Positions 1 through 11,191 of a stretch of 64,000 nucleotides of DNA are shown here, one piece after another. The stretch comes from Lolium rigidum (Eukaryota > Streptophyta > Magnoliopsida > Poales > Poaceae), in the NCBI RefSeq assembly GCF_022539505.1, contig NC_061512.1:153805962-153869961 (forward strand), in the 5' to 3' direction. Below the pieces are notes generated by a model, which was given only the letters and a program-made list of their open reading frames with translations, was not told where the DNA came from and did not search any database. The position numbers were made by a program, and so were the translations under genes. Positions within the stretch are counted from its first letter, which is position 1. Every line of letters begins with the position of its first letter.

Positions 1-895
1 GTTCTTATGCTCCACAGCACTGATGGTAGCTCATCGAGCCAACACCCCGGTGACTTTTCCACCGCCTCGATGAGTCTTGGTTTGATACCGGAAAGTACCA
101 AGGCATTTGTTCTTTCAACCTGGCCATTGCCTTGTGGGTGTGCTACGGAGCACAAATCCAATCGGATGTTGTTATCCTCACAAAATCTTTTGAACTCACC
201 TTGAGCGAAGTTTGTTCCATTGTCAGTGATAATGCTATGCGGGTAGCCATACCGCAAGATAACATCTTTTAAGAACTTCACAGCCGTATGCCCATCACAT
301 TTTGCGATAGGTTTCACCTCGAGCCATTTAGTGAACTTATCCACCATTACTAGAATGTGGGTCATGCTGCTCCTTGCAGTTTTGAATGGGCCAACCATGT
401 CAAGGCACCAAACAGCAAATGGCCAAGTTAGCGGTATAGTCTTTAGACCGGATGTCGGGGTATGATTTTGCTTGGCGTACCTCTGGCACCCATTGCACTT
501 TCTTACCAAATCTTCAACATTTTCCAAAGCAGTGGGCCAATAGAATCCATGCCGGAATACTTTTGCTACCAGCGCCCTTGACGAAGCGTGGTGCCCACAT
601 TCCCCTTGGTGGATCTCCACAAGCATTTCTTTTCCCTCTTCCGGTTCCACACATCTTTGAAGGACACCGGTTACACTTCTCTTGTACACCTCGCCATTGA
701 TGATGGTGTATGCTTTGGACCTTCTCTGGATCCTTCTGGATTCACTTTCTTCATCCGGCAGGGTGCCGTTGATCAGGAATTCCTTAATAGGTTTAACCCA
801 AGATGGTGCCTCTCGAACCAGAAACACCGGTACGTCTATCTCCATGTTATCCACCAACATTGCTTCCTCCGGTACGGACGCCGCAGTCCCTGAGT
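1..895 (-). pseudogene. integrase of the Tat-like element, cut by the window edge
   Basis: Translated on the minus strand, this stretch is open without a stop from about 890 to base 1, in a different frame from the RNase H stop at 896. It shows the HHCC zinc-binding module (HQGECGHH ... CNGCQRY) near 620-480. The DDE core follows, with CLDMVGPF (first Asp), TDNGTNF (second Asp) and the Glu in NGQVERTN. The catalytic triad is therefore complete. Integrase joins the cDNA to the host chromosome. The frame change at about 896 separates it from the rest of pol. Confidence 0.85.
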
Positions 896-2832
896 TTACC
901 GGAACCGTCCCCGAGTTTGCCGGGCAGTCCCTGGGTTTCCTTCATCGATCTCCATTGGTACAACATGTGATTCCGGTACGAAGATGGACTCCGATTTCGG
1001 ACTCGGTTTGATCAATGGTACTCTTAAGTGTGCCAAGGCTATTCCGGGAGGAATTTCTTGCCTAGATGAGCCCCGCTTGGACAAAGCATCCACGGCTTCA
1101 TTTTCCGCTCGTGGCACATGGTGGAACTCACACCCTTCAAAGAAGCCGACAATCTTTTGCACGTGAAACCGGTATGAAGCCATGTTGGCATCTTTTGCGT
1201 CCCAATCTCCGGAACATTGTTGCACCACAAGATCTGAATCTCCGTAGCAAATGATCCGGTGTGCACCGATTTCTTTTGCGACCTTAAGCCCATGGACCAA
1301 AGCCTCGTATTCAGCGACATTGTTTGATGCCCTGAAATGCACTTGCAAGACATACCGGAGGTGATCTCCTTTGGGTGAGGTAAGTACCACACCGGCACCT
1401 AGACCCTCTTTGAGTTTGGATCCATCAAAGTGCATTTTCCAGTATTCTATCTTGTGTCCCGGTGGCTTGTATTGCATTTCCGCCCAATCGACCAAGAAAT
1501 CAGCTAAGGCTTGTGATTTTACGGCATCTCTTCTTTTGTACACCGGTACGTATGGTGATATCTGGATTGCCCACTTTGCAATCCTACCGCTAGCATCTTT
1601 GTTGCACATGATATCGGAAATGGGTGCCTCATTCACCTCTTTCATGGGGTGTTCCTCAAAGTAGTGCTTAAGCTTTGTGGCGGCCATGAACGCACCATAA
1701 GTCATTTTCTGGAAGTGTGGGTAGTTTTGTTTTGAGAGGGAGAGCACCTCGCTCAGGTAGTATACCGGCCTCTGCACGGTTTTTCCTTCCTCTTCTCTTT
1801 CCACTACCACTACGACACTTACAACCCGGTTGGTTGCTGCTATGTATAATAACATGGGTTCTCTTTCCAAAGGTGACGCCAGTATTGGCGCAGTGGCTAG
1901 CATTGTTTTTAGCTCTTTAAACGCTGCGTCTTCCTGAGGGGTCCAGACGAACGTATCAGATTTTTTCATCAAAGCATAGAGAGGCAGAGCTTTTTCTCCC
2001 AACCTGCTTATGAACCGGCTTAGCGATGCCAAGCTTCCGGTAAACTTCTGCACGTCCTTGAGATCTTGTGGTATGGTCATTCTTTCTATTGCCCGGATTT
2101 TTACCGGATTCACTTCAATGCCCCGGCTTGATACAAGAAAACCAAGCAGTTTACCGGCAGGGACACCGAAGGTACACTTTGCCGGATTGAGTTTCATCCG
2201 GAATCTTCTCAAGTTATCAAATGTTTGTCGGATATCGTCGATTAAGGTGTCTTTTACCTTAGGTTTTATCACGACATCGTCCACATAGACTTGCACATTC
2301 TTTCCAATTTGATCAAACAAGCATTTTTTGCATACAGCGCTGGTACGTTGCACCAGCGTTGCGCAAACCAAAAGGCATGGTAACATAGCAGTAAGCCCCG
2401 TGCGGGGTAATGAACGCAGTTTTTATTTGATCTTCCTTTTTCAGGGGAATCTGGTGGAAGCCGGGTAAGCATCCAGAAAAGACAACAACTCACACCCAGC
2501 GGTAGAATCAATCACCTGATCGATCCGGGGCAGAGGGAAAGGATCTTTTGGGCAAGCTTTGTTTAGGTTGGTGTAGTAGATGCACATGCGCCACACCTTT
2601 GGAGCTTTTGCTTCTAGGTTCTCTTCTTTTTCTTTTCAAGCATCACCGGATTGGCTAGCCACTCAGTATGCGTTACTTCCACGATGAAACCGGCAACCAA
2701 CAGCTTTGTTACTTCTTCTCCAATGATCTTTCTCCTATCTTCAGCGAACCGGCGCAAAGGTTGTCGCACCGGCTTAGCATCCTTCCGGACGTTTAAAGAG
2801 TGCTCAGCCAGCTCCCTCGGAACACCCACCAA
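896..2832 (-). pseudogene. reverse transcriptase and RNase H of the Tat-like element
   Basis: The RT fingers begin near 2832 (VGVPRELAEHSLNV). The palm continues through 2600-2300 in shifted frames, with the catalytic YVDDVV in the long frame 2386-896. A connection region (FTGSLASLSRFISRLGEKA...) follows. Then comes an RNase H domain with FDGSKLKEGLGAGVVL, a YEALVHGL helix carrying the Glu, and a YGDSDLVV strand carrying the next Asp, which is the usual Asp-Glu-Asp arrangement. Frame breaks at about 2600 and 2400 interrupt the palm. The enzyme copies element RNA into DNA. Confidence 0.88.
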
Positions 2833-2895
2833 GTCATCAGTAGACCAGGCAAAGATATTCCGATTCTCACAGAGGAAGCTGACGAACGCGCTTTC

Positions 2896-4374
2896 CTATG
2901 TCTGACTGAGGCCGGCACCGATACGAACGGTGCGCTCAGGGTAAGCCGGATCCAGCACAAAGTCCTTTGTTTCTTTTGTCGGCTTGAACGCCGGTGCGCC
3001 CAAGTTTGCACTCATTGCCGCTAAGCTCAACTGTGAGGACTGAGCCAGCGCAACCGCAGTTTGCATCCTCCTCTTTTCCTCTGCAATCACCAGCGATTCT
3101 GCCAGGTTTGATCCGGCGGACGCAGTTTCCAGTGAAATCTTGTGGTTTCCCACCACAGTTAAGGATCCACGAGGTGCCGGCATCTTCATCTTGAGATAGG
3201 CTGTATGAGTCGAGGCCATGAAAGCTGCCAATGCCGGTCTCCCCAGCAATGCATGGTAATGACTATCTAGGTCCACCACCTCGAACTCAATGTTTTCAAC
3301 CCAGCAATTGTCACGTCCTCCGAACGATACATCCACCCAGACTTTTCCCACCGGCGCGCAGGACAAGCCCGGAACGATTCCGTGAAATGTTGTGCGAGTT
3401 GGCTGTAGCATATTTTCTGTTATGCCCAGCGTAAGCATGGTGTGCCGGTACATGATGTTTATGCTGCTTCCATTGTCTATCAGCACTTTGCTGAACTTGA
3501 CTCGATTCGTTAGCCCATGCATGATTGGGTCTACCACAAGAGCATAACCACCCGGATTAGGCATTATTTTGGGGTGATCCTTGAACGACCAGGAGATTTC
3601 TTGTTCTGACCATAGCATGTACTTTGGTACTGTCGGCATCACTGCGTTCACTTCCATGGAACGGCGACGCAGGCTTTGCCTGTCGGTAGGCTCAGTGACG
3701 AACACAACACAGCATACGTCCGGATCGTGGTAGACATTCCGGCCCAAAGGTGCCGGAGGTGGCGGTTGTCCATTGCCTTCTCCCACCTGATGGACTTGCT
3801 GCTGCCGGTTTGGCTGAGGCTGTACCGGTAGAGCGTTTGCTCCGGTAAGCGGTGGTGGTGGTGGTAATGGGTGCTGATGTAACATGCCATGCGAGGGTGG
3901 CAGTATTGTGGAACATCCTTGTGCTTGCGCATCTTTTGCCGCACCTCTCAGCGTCAAGTGCTTGATCCAAGAACAATCTTTTGTCAAATGGTTTGCTGGC
4001 CTCGTCGGGTTCGGAGTGTGAAACCGGCATGGTTGCTCCATTGCTGCTTCCATGGTGTATCTCATATGTTCTTGCCAGTCTTTTTTCTCTCCCCACTTCT
4101 TCTTTTCAACCCATTGTTTTTTAGGACCCGCCCACGGCTGCGATCCGGTTTTTTGCCTTTGGCTCCCGCTGGGGCTGGAATTATCCTGCACCGCAGCTAC
4201 TTGTTGTGGACCGTACCTTCGATCCGGAAAATCTTCCCTTCTCTTGTTGTGCCGGTTGTCCCGGTATTGATCTTGGCGTGGTTGGCTTGGCCCGGGTTGG
4301 CTCGTCTGCGCCGGATCGGCTTGTACTGCCGGTTGCATTGGATCTCCCAATGCGTAGCTAGCTATCTGCCACAC
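2896..4374 (-). pseudogene. gag C-terminus and aspartic protease of the Tat-like element
   Basis: The 492-residue open frame begins in the gag tail (Gln/Pro/Arg-rich, about residues 10-120), passes a His/Cys stretch (CRFHTPNPTRPANH...DCSWIKH), then a proline-rich linker. It ends in a retropepsin-like domain with LIDNGSSINIM as the Asp-x-Gly active-site strand and ALLGRPAL as the conserved C-terminal Gly-Arg motif. Retropepsin of this type cuts the polyprotein. The frame stops at 2896, just before the reverse transcriptase, which continues in another frame, so the polyprotein is broken here. Confidence 0.8.
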
Positions 4375-6358
4375 GTATCATTTCCGCCAGAGTTACCGGC
4401 ATGTTCCGCTGTAGCTTTTTCCACAACGGCGAACCTCTGCGGCATCCATTGCAAAACCAAGCAATGGCTTGTGCCTCTATCACCCCTCCGTAGGAGTTTC
4501 TCGTGGAGTTCCACCAGGTCAGGTAGTCCCGGTCTGTTTCATTTGGACGCTGCACGCACAAGGCGAGCTGTTGCGTCCTGTTGGGCCTCCGGTATGTGCT
4601 GCTGAAGTTACTCACAAAAGCTTCCTCAAAGTCCAACCAACCGTTTATACTTCCTATCGGCAAGTTGTTCAGCCAGATTCATGCCGGTCCCACCAGGAAT
4701 GATGGTACAATTCTCACGGCCCAACGCCGATTTCCTCCACCAGTTACGGTTCCTCCGCCACCAGCGATGTACACCACGGTTACGTAATCCGCGAGCCAGT
4801 CTTCCGGCTTAGTGGTGCCATCATACGTTTTTGTGTCACGGAGCAACTGGAAGTTGCGAACTGGCGGTTCCTCTTTCATGATCCCTGGACCAAAACATTT
4901 TGGGCCCGGAGGACCTTCTGCCTCGATCTATTCAGATAGATATACTCTGTCCAGACGGTGCCTCGCATCCCGTTCTGGCAGGTGTCTTTCTCCCACGCGT
5001 TCCCCCAACGGGTTCCGGTATGCCGTGAGTCTTTTAGTTGTCGAATCAGCTTCATTATAAGGTTCCGGTACCGCGGCCCTTGCCTGCCGGTACCTTGGGG
5101 GAAGCATTTCCTCCTCTTCATACGCTGCCCTTGTAGCTCAATAATTTTGCCCGGTTTCATGTCTACTGGCATGATTGTTTCTGCCATAGCCTCTTCTGGC
5201 ATAGCCTCGATCTGCCCCTTGGCTTTTTCTACCGGCATCATGTTGCCCGGCTTGTTGTTTTCCGGCAAGTACCGGATCGTACACAGTCATCTGCTGCGCA
5301 TTCATTTCTTTTTCTTTTCTTCTGTCCGGATGAGGGGACAATGCCTGCCCATGGGACTTGCTTCCGGCATTCTTTGTTCAACGTGCGGATTTCGAAGTTG
5401 CAGCCTTGTTCAGCATAGCAAGCTGCTCAGCATTCTGCCGCTCGATGGTTTCAACCAACTCTCTAACACGCTCTTGCTGTTTTGCCAAAGCCTCTCCAGA
5501 AAGTGACTCACACAGCTCTACTGCAGCCTTAGCAGCTTTGATAGTTTTATCCGGGCTACTGTACTTAGGTTTCTCTACGATGCTCAATGACACAGATGTA
5601 CTCTTTCCGGCAAGAATTTCCTTGCGCAAATACTGATCTAGATTGCGAGCCTTAAGCCGGTTCTCCGGCATCCTAGCAGCCTGAGCGCTAACTGAAGCAA
5701 AGCCATGGGCAGCGTTATACTCACGTAGGGTTAGGTTCAGCTCGCGCTGCGCCCGGATGATGTCCGCGCCTCCGGAAAGCAGCCTCTTGCGTGTCGCCTC
5801 CAGCTCTGCCTGAGCCGCTGCTGGGTCGATGTTCTGCGCGATGGGCGTCGCCAGCACGTTCATCGCCGCTTGAAGTGGTGTCTCTGGTGGTGCGGAAGAT
5901 GCTCCCGCAGCGCCTGCGTCGCGCTCCAGCGGTGGCTTGGCCAGACGAGTCGATGCCGCACGACCAGCACCTTCATCCACAGCTTCCTTGCCAGCGCCAA
6001 CCGCCCCAGCCATCATCACCTCCACGCTGCCGGCGGCGCGGCCAGCACATAGCCACCTTGGCGGGTCCGGCGCCACCAGCACCGGCGAGAGGCGTTGGCG
6101 CACAGGGACAGTGCCGAAGTAGACGCGGTGGCTGCCGAACTCGATGACGCGGCCGTTCTTGGGGAAGATGCCACCGTTGGCGAAGCAGCCCGCGTTGTCG
6201 TTGATGAAGTCCATGGAGTAGATGCGCTGCACGAGCGCAGACACCGTCCGCTCGCCGGTGACGTCAAGGATGCCCGCCCGAATGTGAACTCCAGCAAGCG
6301 CCACTTCTGATCCCACGGTGGGCGCCAACTGTCGTCGTGGTGAACAGACAGATTCCAT
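4358..6358 (-). pseudogene. gag of the Tat-like element, frameshifted
   Basis: The N-terminal part is an open frame from 6358 to 5378; its first codons run from the LTR end through the primer site, so the true start is probably the methionine near 6016. It is Ala/Glu-rich with a helical, coiled-coil-like C-terminal part. Coding similarity then jumps frame: 5268-4876, then 4879-4679 (a KTYDGTTKPEDWL-type gag core start), then 4663-4358, which has the Retrotrans_gag look (FEEAFVSNF, WFCNGC). At least three frame changes make it non-functional. It would form the capsid of the retrotransposon particle. Confidence 0.72.
6311..6327 (-). other. primer-binding site of the Tat-like element
   Basis: TGGCGCCCACCGTGGGA on the minus strand begins two bases after the LTR end. 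The leading TGG pairs with a tRNA CCA end. The tRNA species was not identified. Confidence 0.75.
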
Positions 6359-7046
6359 AGGATGGCTTAAGTAGGGTCCGAATGGGCGCTAGAGGATTCG
6401 GGGGAGGGTTTTTGATTAGATTGGATGGACTTCCGGATGCTTTCCTCAAGAACTTGGCCTAAGCCAGAGGTAGACGAAGAAACACACAAGGAAGAACTCT
6501 GCTCTAGATCTTTCTCTTCATTGATTTTAACAAGTTACAGGTTATGATCTTCTACAATCTCATCGTCCCGCAATGGGGTGTGCCCCCTCTCTTATATAGG
6601 GGAGAGGGCGGCTTGCAAGGGAAGAAACCCTAGGAAACCCTAATGGCATCTTTGAACAGACAAACTACTTTACAAAGTTACTTTAATCATAGGTGACGCC
6701 GGTATCTTCTTTAATCAGGGAGGCTGACGTCCCCCGGTTGCCTTTGGCGTCACCCTCCTCTTTGGCGCCAGGGCTTCGTTTAAAGCTACTTTGCTTAGCT
6801 CATCCTTGTCCTCTAGCTCTGGAGAGAATCTTTGACCAGTCTTGCCGACGTGCTACAGTGCACTTCTTACCGGTAAACCGGTGTCTTCTTAGCCTATTCC
6901 AGCATACCCTTCTTGGGGATACCGGCATAGCTTTTACTTAGCCAAAAGCTTAACTTCACGCTCCGGAATGAACATTAAACCGGTATCTTGATGGCTCAAA
7001 CCATCCGGTTTGGCATGCAAGCATACCGGGGGTCATCCCCCCGACA
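6330..7046 (-). repeat. 5' LTR of the Tat-like element
   Basis: On the minus strand this 717-bp block starts TGTCGGGGGGATGACCCCCG and ends CACCACGACGACA, giving TG...CA ends. A TATA-like CTATATAAG lies at about 6592-6600, a plausible RNA start region. The first bases form a GGGGG-ATGA-CCCCC hairpin. The start is fixed by homology to the two LTRs at 16610-17294 and 27640-28324. Confidence 0.88.
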
Positions 7047-7058
7047 ATCCCCAAGCTT

Positions 7059-7857
7059 AGACTTTTCACTCTTCTTGATCATATTATATCATCCTCCTCT
7101 CTTGACCCTTGAAAACTTCCTCCACACCAAACTCAAAACAAACTCATTAGAGGGTTAGTGCATAATCAAAAATTCACATGTTCAGAGAGGACACAATCAT
7201 TCTTAACACTTCGGACATTCCTCAAAGCTACTCTGGAAGTTGATGGAACAAAGAAATCCATTCAACACAGTAAAAGAGGCAATGTGAAATAAAAGGCAGA
7301 ATCTGTCAAAATAGAACAGTCCGTAAAGACGAATTTTTTTGAGGCACTTAACATGCTCAGATGAATAAGCTCAATTTTAATGAAAGTTGCGTACATATCT
7401 GAGGATCACTCATGATTTTTTGCAGATTTTTCTGAGTTCCTACAGAGATTTCTACTCAAATTCGTGACAGCTAGAAATCTGTTTCTGCGCAGAAATCCAA
7501 ATCTAGTATCAACCTTACTATCAAAGACTTTACTTGGCACAACAATGCAATAAAATAAAGATAAGGAGAGGTTTCTACAGTAGTAACAACTTCCAATACA
7601 CAAATATAAAACAAAAATTGCAGAAATAAAACAATGGGTTGTCTCCCATAAGCGCTTTTCTTTAACGCCTTTCAGCTAGGCGCGGAAAGTGTAAATCAAG
7701 TAACATCGAGAGAAGAAGCATCAACATCATAACTTGTTCTAATAATAGAATCAAAAGGTAACTTCATTCTCTTTCTAGGGAGGTGTTCCATACCTTTCTT
7801 AAGCGGGAATTGATACTTAATATTTCCTTCTTTCATATCAATAATAGCACCAACAGT
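7059..7857. other. non-coding internal region of the Athila-like element
   Basis: No credible frame was seen. The part 7047-7640 aligns by eye to 37693-38310 of the second Athila-like element (shared CTTCTTGATCAT and CTCATTAGAGGGTTAGTGCA blocks). Confidence 0.6.
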
Positions 7858-8604
7858 TCAAAGAAAGGGTCTTCCCAATATAATAGGACAAGATGCATTG
7901 CATTCAATATCCAAGACAAAAAAATCAACGGGGACAAGGTTATTTTTAACCGTAATATGAACATTATCAATCCTCCCCAAAGGTTTCTTTATAGAATTAT
8001 CAGCAAGATTAACATCCAAATAACAATTTTTCAATGGTGGCAAGTCAAGCATATCATAGAGTTTCTTTGGCATAACAGAAATACTTGCACCAAGATCACA
8101 TAAAGCATTACAATCAAAATCATTGACCCTCATTTTAATGATGGGCTCCCAACCATCTTCCAACTTCCTAGGAATAGAAGTTTCAAGTTTTAATTTCTCT
8201 TCTCTAGCTTGAATGAGAGCATTTGTAATATGTTTAGTAAAGGCCAAATTTATAGCACTAGCATTAGGACTTCTAGCAAGTTTTTGCAAGAACTTAATAA
8301 CTTCAGAGATATGACAATTATCAAAATCTAAACCATTATGATCTAAAGCAATGGGATTATTGTTCCCAATATTCTGAAAAATTTCAGCACTTTTATCACA
8401 AACAGTTTCAGGCAATTTTGCACGCTTTATACTAGGAGTAGAAACATTGCCAACACCAATTATTTTACCATTGATAGTAGGAGGTTTAGCAACATGTGAA
8501 GTATCAACATTACTAGTGGTGGTAATAGTCCAAACTTTAGCTACATTATTCTCTTTAGCTAGTTTTTCTTCTCTTTCCCACCTAGCATGCAATTCAGCCA
8601 TCAA
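7858..8604 (-). CDS. Athila-type retropepsin domain
   Basis: The 248-residue frame has a charged, coiled-coil-like N-terminal part and a C-terminal retropepsin-like domain. CDLGASISVMPKKL stands in the active-site position (Asp-Leu-Gly instead of the usual Asp-Thr/Ser-Gly, as is common in Athila elements). CPIILGRPFL is the conserved C-terminal motif. The frame ends right after this motif, and no RT follows, so the element could not copy itself from this locus. It lies 18 bases downstream of the gag stop. Confidence 0.75.
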   Translation of the reverse strand: MMAELHARWEREEKLAKENNVAKVWTITTTSNVDTSHVAKPPTINGKIIGVGNVSTPSIKRAKLPETVCDKSAEIFQNIGNNNPIALDHNGLDFDNCHISEVIKFLQKLARSPNASAINLAFTKHITNALIQAREEKLKLETSIPRKLEDGWEPIIKMRVNDFDCNALCDLGASISVMPKKLYDMLDLPPLKNCYLDVNLADNSIKKPLGRIDNVHITVKNNLVPVDFFVLDIECNASCPIILGRPFL

Positions 8605-8622
8605 TCTAATATTTTCATTAAT

Positions 8623-9591
8623 TCAAACTTGTATGGCGTTTGCTGTAGCAAATGACTTAATATCTTTATCTTCATTAGGCATAACTTTCAATTTTAAAAG
8701 ATCAACATCAGCAGCAAGACTATCAACCTTAGAAGCAAGAATATCAATTTTTCCAAGCTTTTCACCAGAGGGTACACTCCTACTATTGTTGTAAGAATTA
8801 CCATAAGAATTACCATAACCATTACCATTATTAGAAGGATATGGCCTATAGTTGTTACCAGAATTATTCCTATAAGCATTGTTGTTGAAATTATTATTTT
8901 TAATGAAGTTCACATCAACATGTTCTTCTTGGGCAACCAATGAAGCTAAAGGAACATTATTAGGATCAACATTAGATCTACCATTAACAAGCATAGACAT
9001 AATAACATCAATCTTATCACTCAAAGAAGAGGTTTCTTTAACAGAATTTACCTTCTTACCTTGAGGAGTCCTTTTAGAATGCCATTCAGAGTAGTTGATC
9101 ATCATATTATCAAGAATCTTTGTTGCCGCCCCCAAAGTGATGGACATAAAAGTACCTCCAGCAGCTGAATCCAATAGGTTCCTCGAAGAAAAATTCAATC
9201 CTGCATAAAAGGTTTGGATGATTATCCAAGTAGTTAGTCCATGGGTAGGACAATTCTTTACCAAAGATTTCATTCTTTCCCATGATTGAGCAACATGTTC
9301 ATTATCCAATTGCTTAAAATTCATAATGCTACTTCTCAAAGATATAATTTTACCGGGAGGATAATATCTACCAATGAAAGCATCTTTACATTTAGTCCAT
9401 GAATCAATACTATTCTTAGGCAAAGATAGCAACCAATCTTTAGCTCTTCCTCTTAAGGAGAAAGGAAACAATTTCAATTTTACAATGTCTCCATCTACAT
9501 CCTTATAATTTTGCATTTCACAAAGTTCAACAAAATTATTAAGATGGGCAGCAGCATCATCAGAACTAACACCAGAAAATTGCTCTCTCAT
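8623..9591 (-). CDS. Athila-type gag protein
   Basis: The 322-residue frame is a Retrotrans_gag-type capsid protein. It has the LKLFPFSLRGRAKDWL motif near residue 45, WTKCKDAFIGRYYPP near 65-80, and a YSEWHSKRTPQGKK region near 170. An Asn/Gly/Tyr-rich low-complexity stretch (about 230-270) precedes a coiled-coil tail. No zinc knuckle is seen. The coding region probably starts further upstream: related sequence continues to about 9720 but is interrupted by a stop near 9630. The next frame (8604-7858) carries the protease, separated by a stop at 8623. The protein would assemble the retrotransposon particle. Confidence 0.8.
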   Translation of the reverse strand: MREQFSGVSSDDAAAHLNNFVELCEMQNYKDVDGDIVKLKLFPFSLRGRAKDWLLSLPKNSIDSWTKCKDAFIGRYYPPGKIISLRSSIMNFKQLDNEHVAQSWERMKSLVKNCPTHGLTTWIIIQTFYAGLNFSSRNLLDSAAGGTFMSITLGAATKILDNMMINYSEWHSKRTPQGKKVNSVKETSSLSDKIDVIMSMLVNGRSNVDPNNVPLASLVAQEEHVDVNFIKNNNFNNNAYRNNSGNNYRPYPSNNGNGYGNSYGNSYNNSRSVPSGEKLGKIDILASKVDSLAADVDLLKLKVMPNEDKDIKSFATANAIQV

Positions 9592-9915
9592 AACAAGATT
9601 TAGTAAAGCAGGTTTAATTTCAGAAAATTATGCTGTAGTAGCAGGTGGAGCAATAGGAGTGCATATAAAATCATTATTATTGGTGCTAGTAAAATCACAC
9701 AACTTAGTGTTCTCAGGAGTATTCATTTTAACAGTAATAAAAATAAACTAAGCAGAACATAATTAAATAAAGTAAAACTAGTAACTAATTTTTTTGAATT
9801 TTTGATATAAGGAAAGCAAACAAAACAGAAAATAAAATAAAATAAAGTAAAGCAAGACAATAAACAAAGTAAAGAGATTGGATGTGGGAGACTCCCCTTG
9901 CAGCGTGTCTTGATC

Positions 9916-9933
9916 TCCCCGGCACTAGCGCCA
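9916..9933 (-). other. primer-binding site (tRNA-Asp type) of the truncated Athila-like element
   Basis: The plus strand reads TCCCCGGCACTAGCGCCA, close to the 3' end of plant tRNA-Asp with three mismatches. It lies 11 bases inside the LTR end. The same site in the element at 39218 matches better. Confidence 0.6.
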
Positions 9934-9944
9934 GAAATCTAGCT

Positions 9945-10952
9945 TGATGACGCGTAAAGCACACGTCCGTTGGGAACCCCAAGAGGAAGGTGTGATGCGT
10001 ACAACAGCAAGTTTTCCCTCAGTAAGAAACCAAGGTTATCGAACCAGTAGGAGATGAAGGCCACGTGAAGGTTGCTGTCACTCCCCCAGATTCAATGGAG
10101 ACATGAACCCACTATCGAGCATAAATACTCCCTCTTGGAGTCACAAGTATCAACTTGGTCAAAGCCTCTACTAGCAACGGAGAGCATGCAAGATCATAAA
10201 CAACACATATATGATAGATCAATTAATCAACTTGACATAGTATTCCATATTCAACGGATTCCAACAAACACAACATATATTATTACAAATAGACGATCTT
10301 GATCATGATAGGCAACTCACAAGATCTAAACATGATAGCACAAGAGGAGAAGACAACCATCTAGCTACTGCTATGGACCCATAGTCCAAGGATGAACTAC
10401 TCACGCATCAATCCGGAGGCGGCCATGATGATGTAGAGTCCTCCGGTGATGATTCCCCTCTCTGGCAGGGTGCCGGAGGCGATCTCCTGAATCCCCCGAG
10501 ATGGGATTGGCGGCGGCGGCGTCTTTGGAACTTTTCTCGTATCGTGCCTCTCGGTACTAGGGCTTTCGCGACGGAGAGAATAAATAGGCGAAAGGGCAGA
10601 GTCGGGAGGCGGCCGAGGGGCCCACCCCACAGGCCGGCGCGCCCCTTCCTGGCCGCGCCGCCCTAGTGTGTGGGGCCACCTTGGCCCCTCTCCGTCTCTT
10701 CTTCGGTGTTCTGGAAGGCTCCGTGCAAAATAAGACCGTGGGCTTTTGTTTCGTCCAATTCCGAGAATATTTCATGTGTAAGATTTCTGAAACCAAAAAC
10801 AGCAGAAAACAGGAATTGGCGCTTCGGCATCTTGTTAATAGGTTAGTGCCAGAAAATGCATCAAAATGATATAAAGTGTGTATAAAACATGTAAGTATTG
10901 TCATATAACTAGCATGAAACGTAAGAAATTATAGAAACGCTTGAGACGTATC
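9945..10952 (-). repeat. 5' LTR of the truncated Athila-like element
   Basis: The minus strand starts TGATACGTCTCAAGCG and ends GCGTCATCA, about 1 kb. Parts match the LTRs of the element at 34125-40876, for example the GTCCAATTCCGAGAATATTTC-like block near 10760 and the CTTCGGCATCTTGTTAATAG block near 10825. No target duplication can be checked because the partner LTR is not in the window. Confidence 0.75.
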
Positions 10953-11191
10953 AGTAGGTAGAGTCAAAGCAAAAGAACCAAGTGTGCATCAGATTGGATG
11001 CGGAAACAAATCCGGAATCTTCACTATGCAAGATCAAAGCAAACAGTAAGAGCAAACTGATAAAGGTGCATACCAACATAACATAATAAGTTACCGGTAT
11101 ATCATATAAGATACCGGTATAGTTAAGAGTGGCACAATCAAAAGATTTAAAGTATTTGGTTACATCACACACCCGGCATACCGGGGGAATT

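Larger units (their letters stand above)
1..7046 (-). mobile_element. Tat-like Ty3/Gypsy retrotransposon, 3' end outside the window
   Basis: On the minus strand the order is LTR, primer-binding site, gag, protease, reverse transcriptase, RNase H, integrase, which is the Ty3/Gypsy order. The integrase frame is still open at base 1, so the 3' part lies outside the window. Several frame changes in gag and around 2400-2900 and 900 show that the copy is decayed. The LTR is clearly related to the LTRs at 16610 and 27640 (same TG-GGGGG start, same shared blocks), so this is the same broad family as the element at 10953-17294. The element is inserted into the internal region of the Athila-like element that resumes at 7047. 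The Tat-lineage assignment is inferred from the family relation to the element with an antisense gene and from domain order, not from a tree. Confidence 0.88.
7047..10952 (-). mobile_element. Athila-like Ty3/Gypsy element, truncated at its 3' side
   Basis: Minus-strand order is LTR (9945-10952), primer-binding site, gag, protease, then about 600 bp of non-coding DNA that is homologous to 37693-38310 in the element at 34125-40876. No RT, RNase H or integrase is present before the Tat-like LTR begins at 7046, so the 3' part is missing or lies outside the window beyond the nested insertion. Athila lineage is inferred from the gag type, the tRNA-Asp-like primer site and the relation to the second element. 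Confidence 0.8.

Noticed and set aside
320..322. blank-titled entry in the findings list at this position
   Set aside because: It carries no observation (interest 0) and should be ignored.
4358..5636. plus-strand frames over the Tat-like gag
   Set aside because: Shadows of the minus-strand gag; Leu/Ser/Cys-rich and without recognisable domains.
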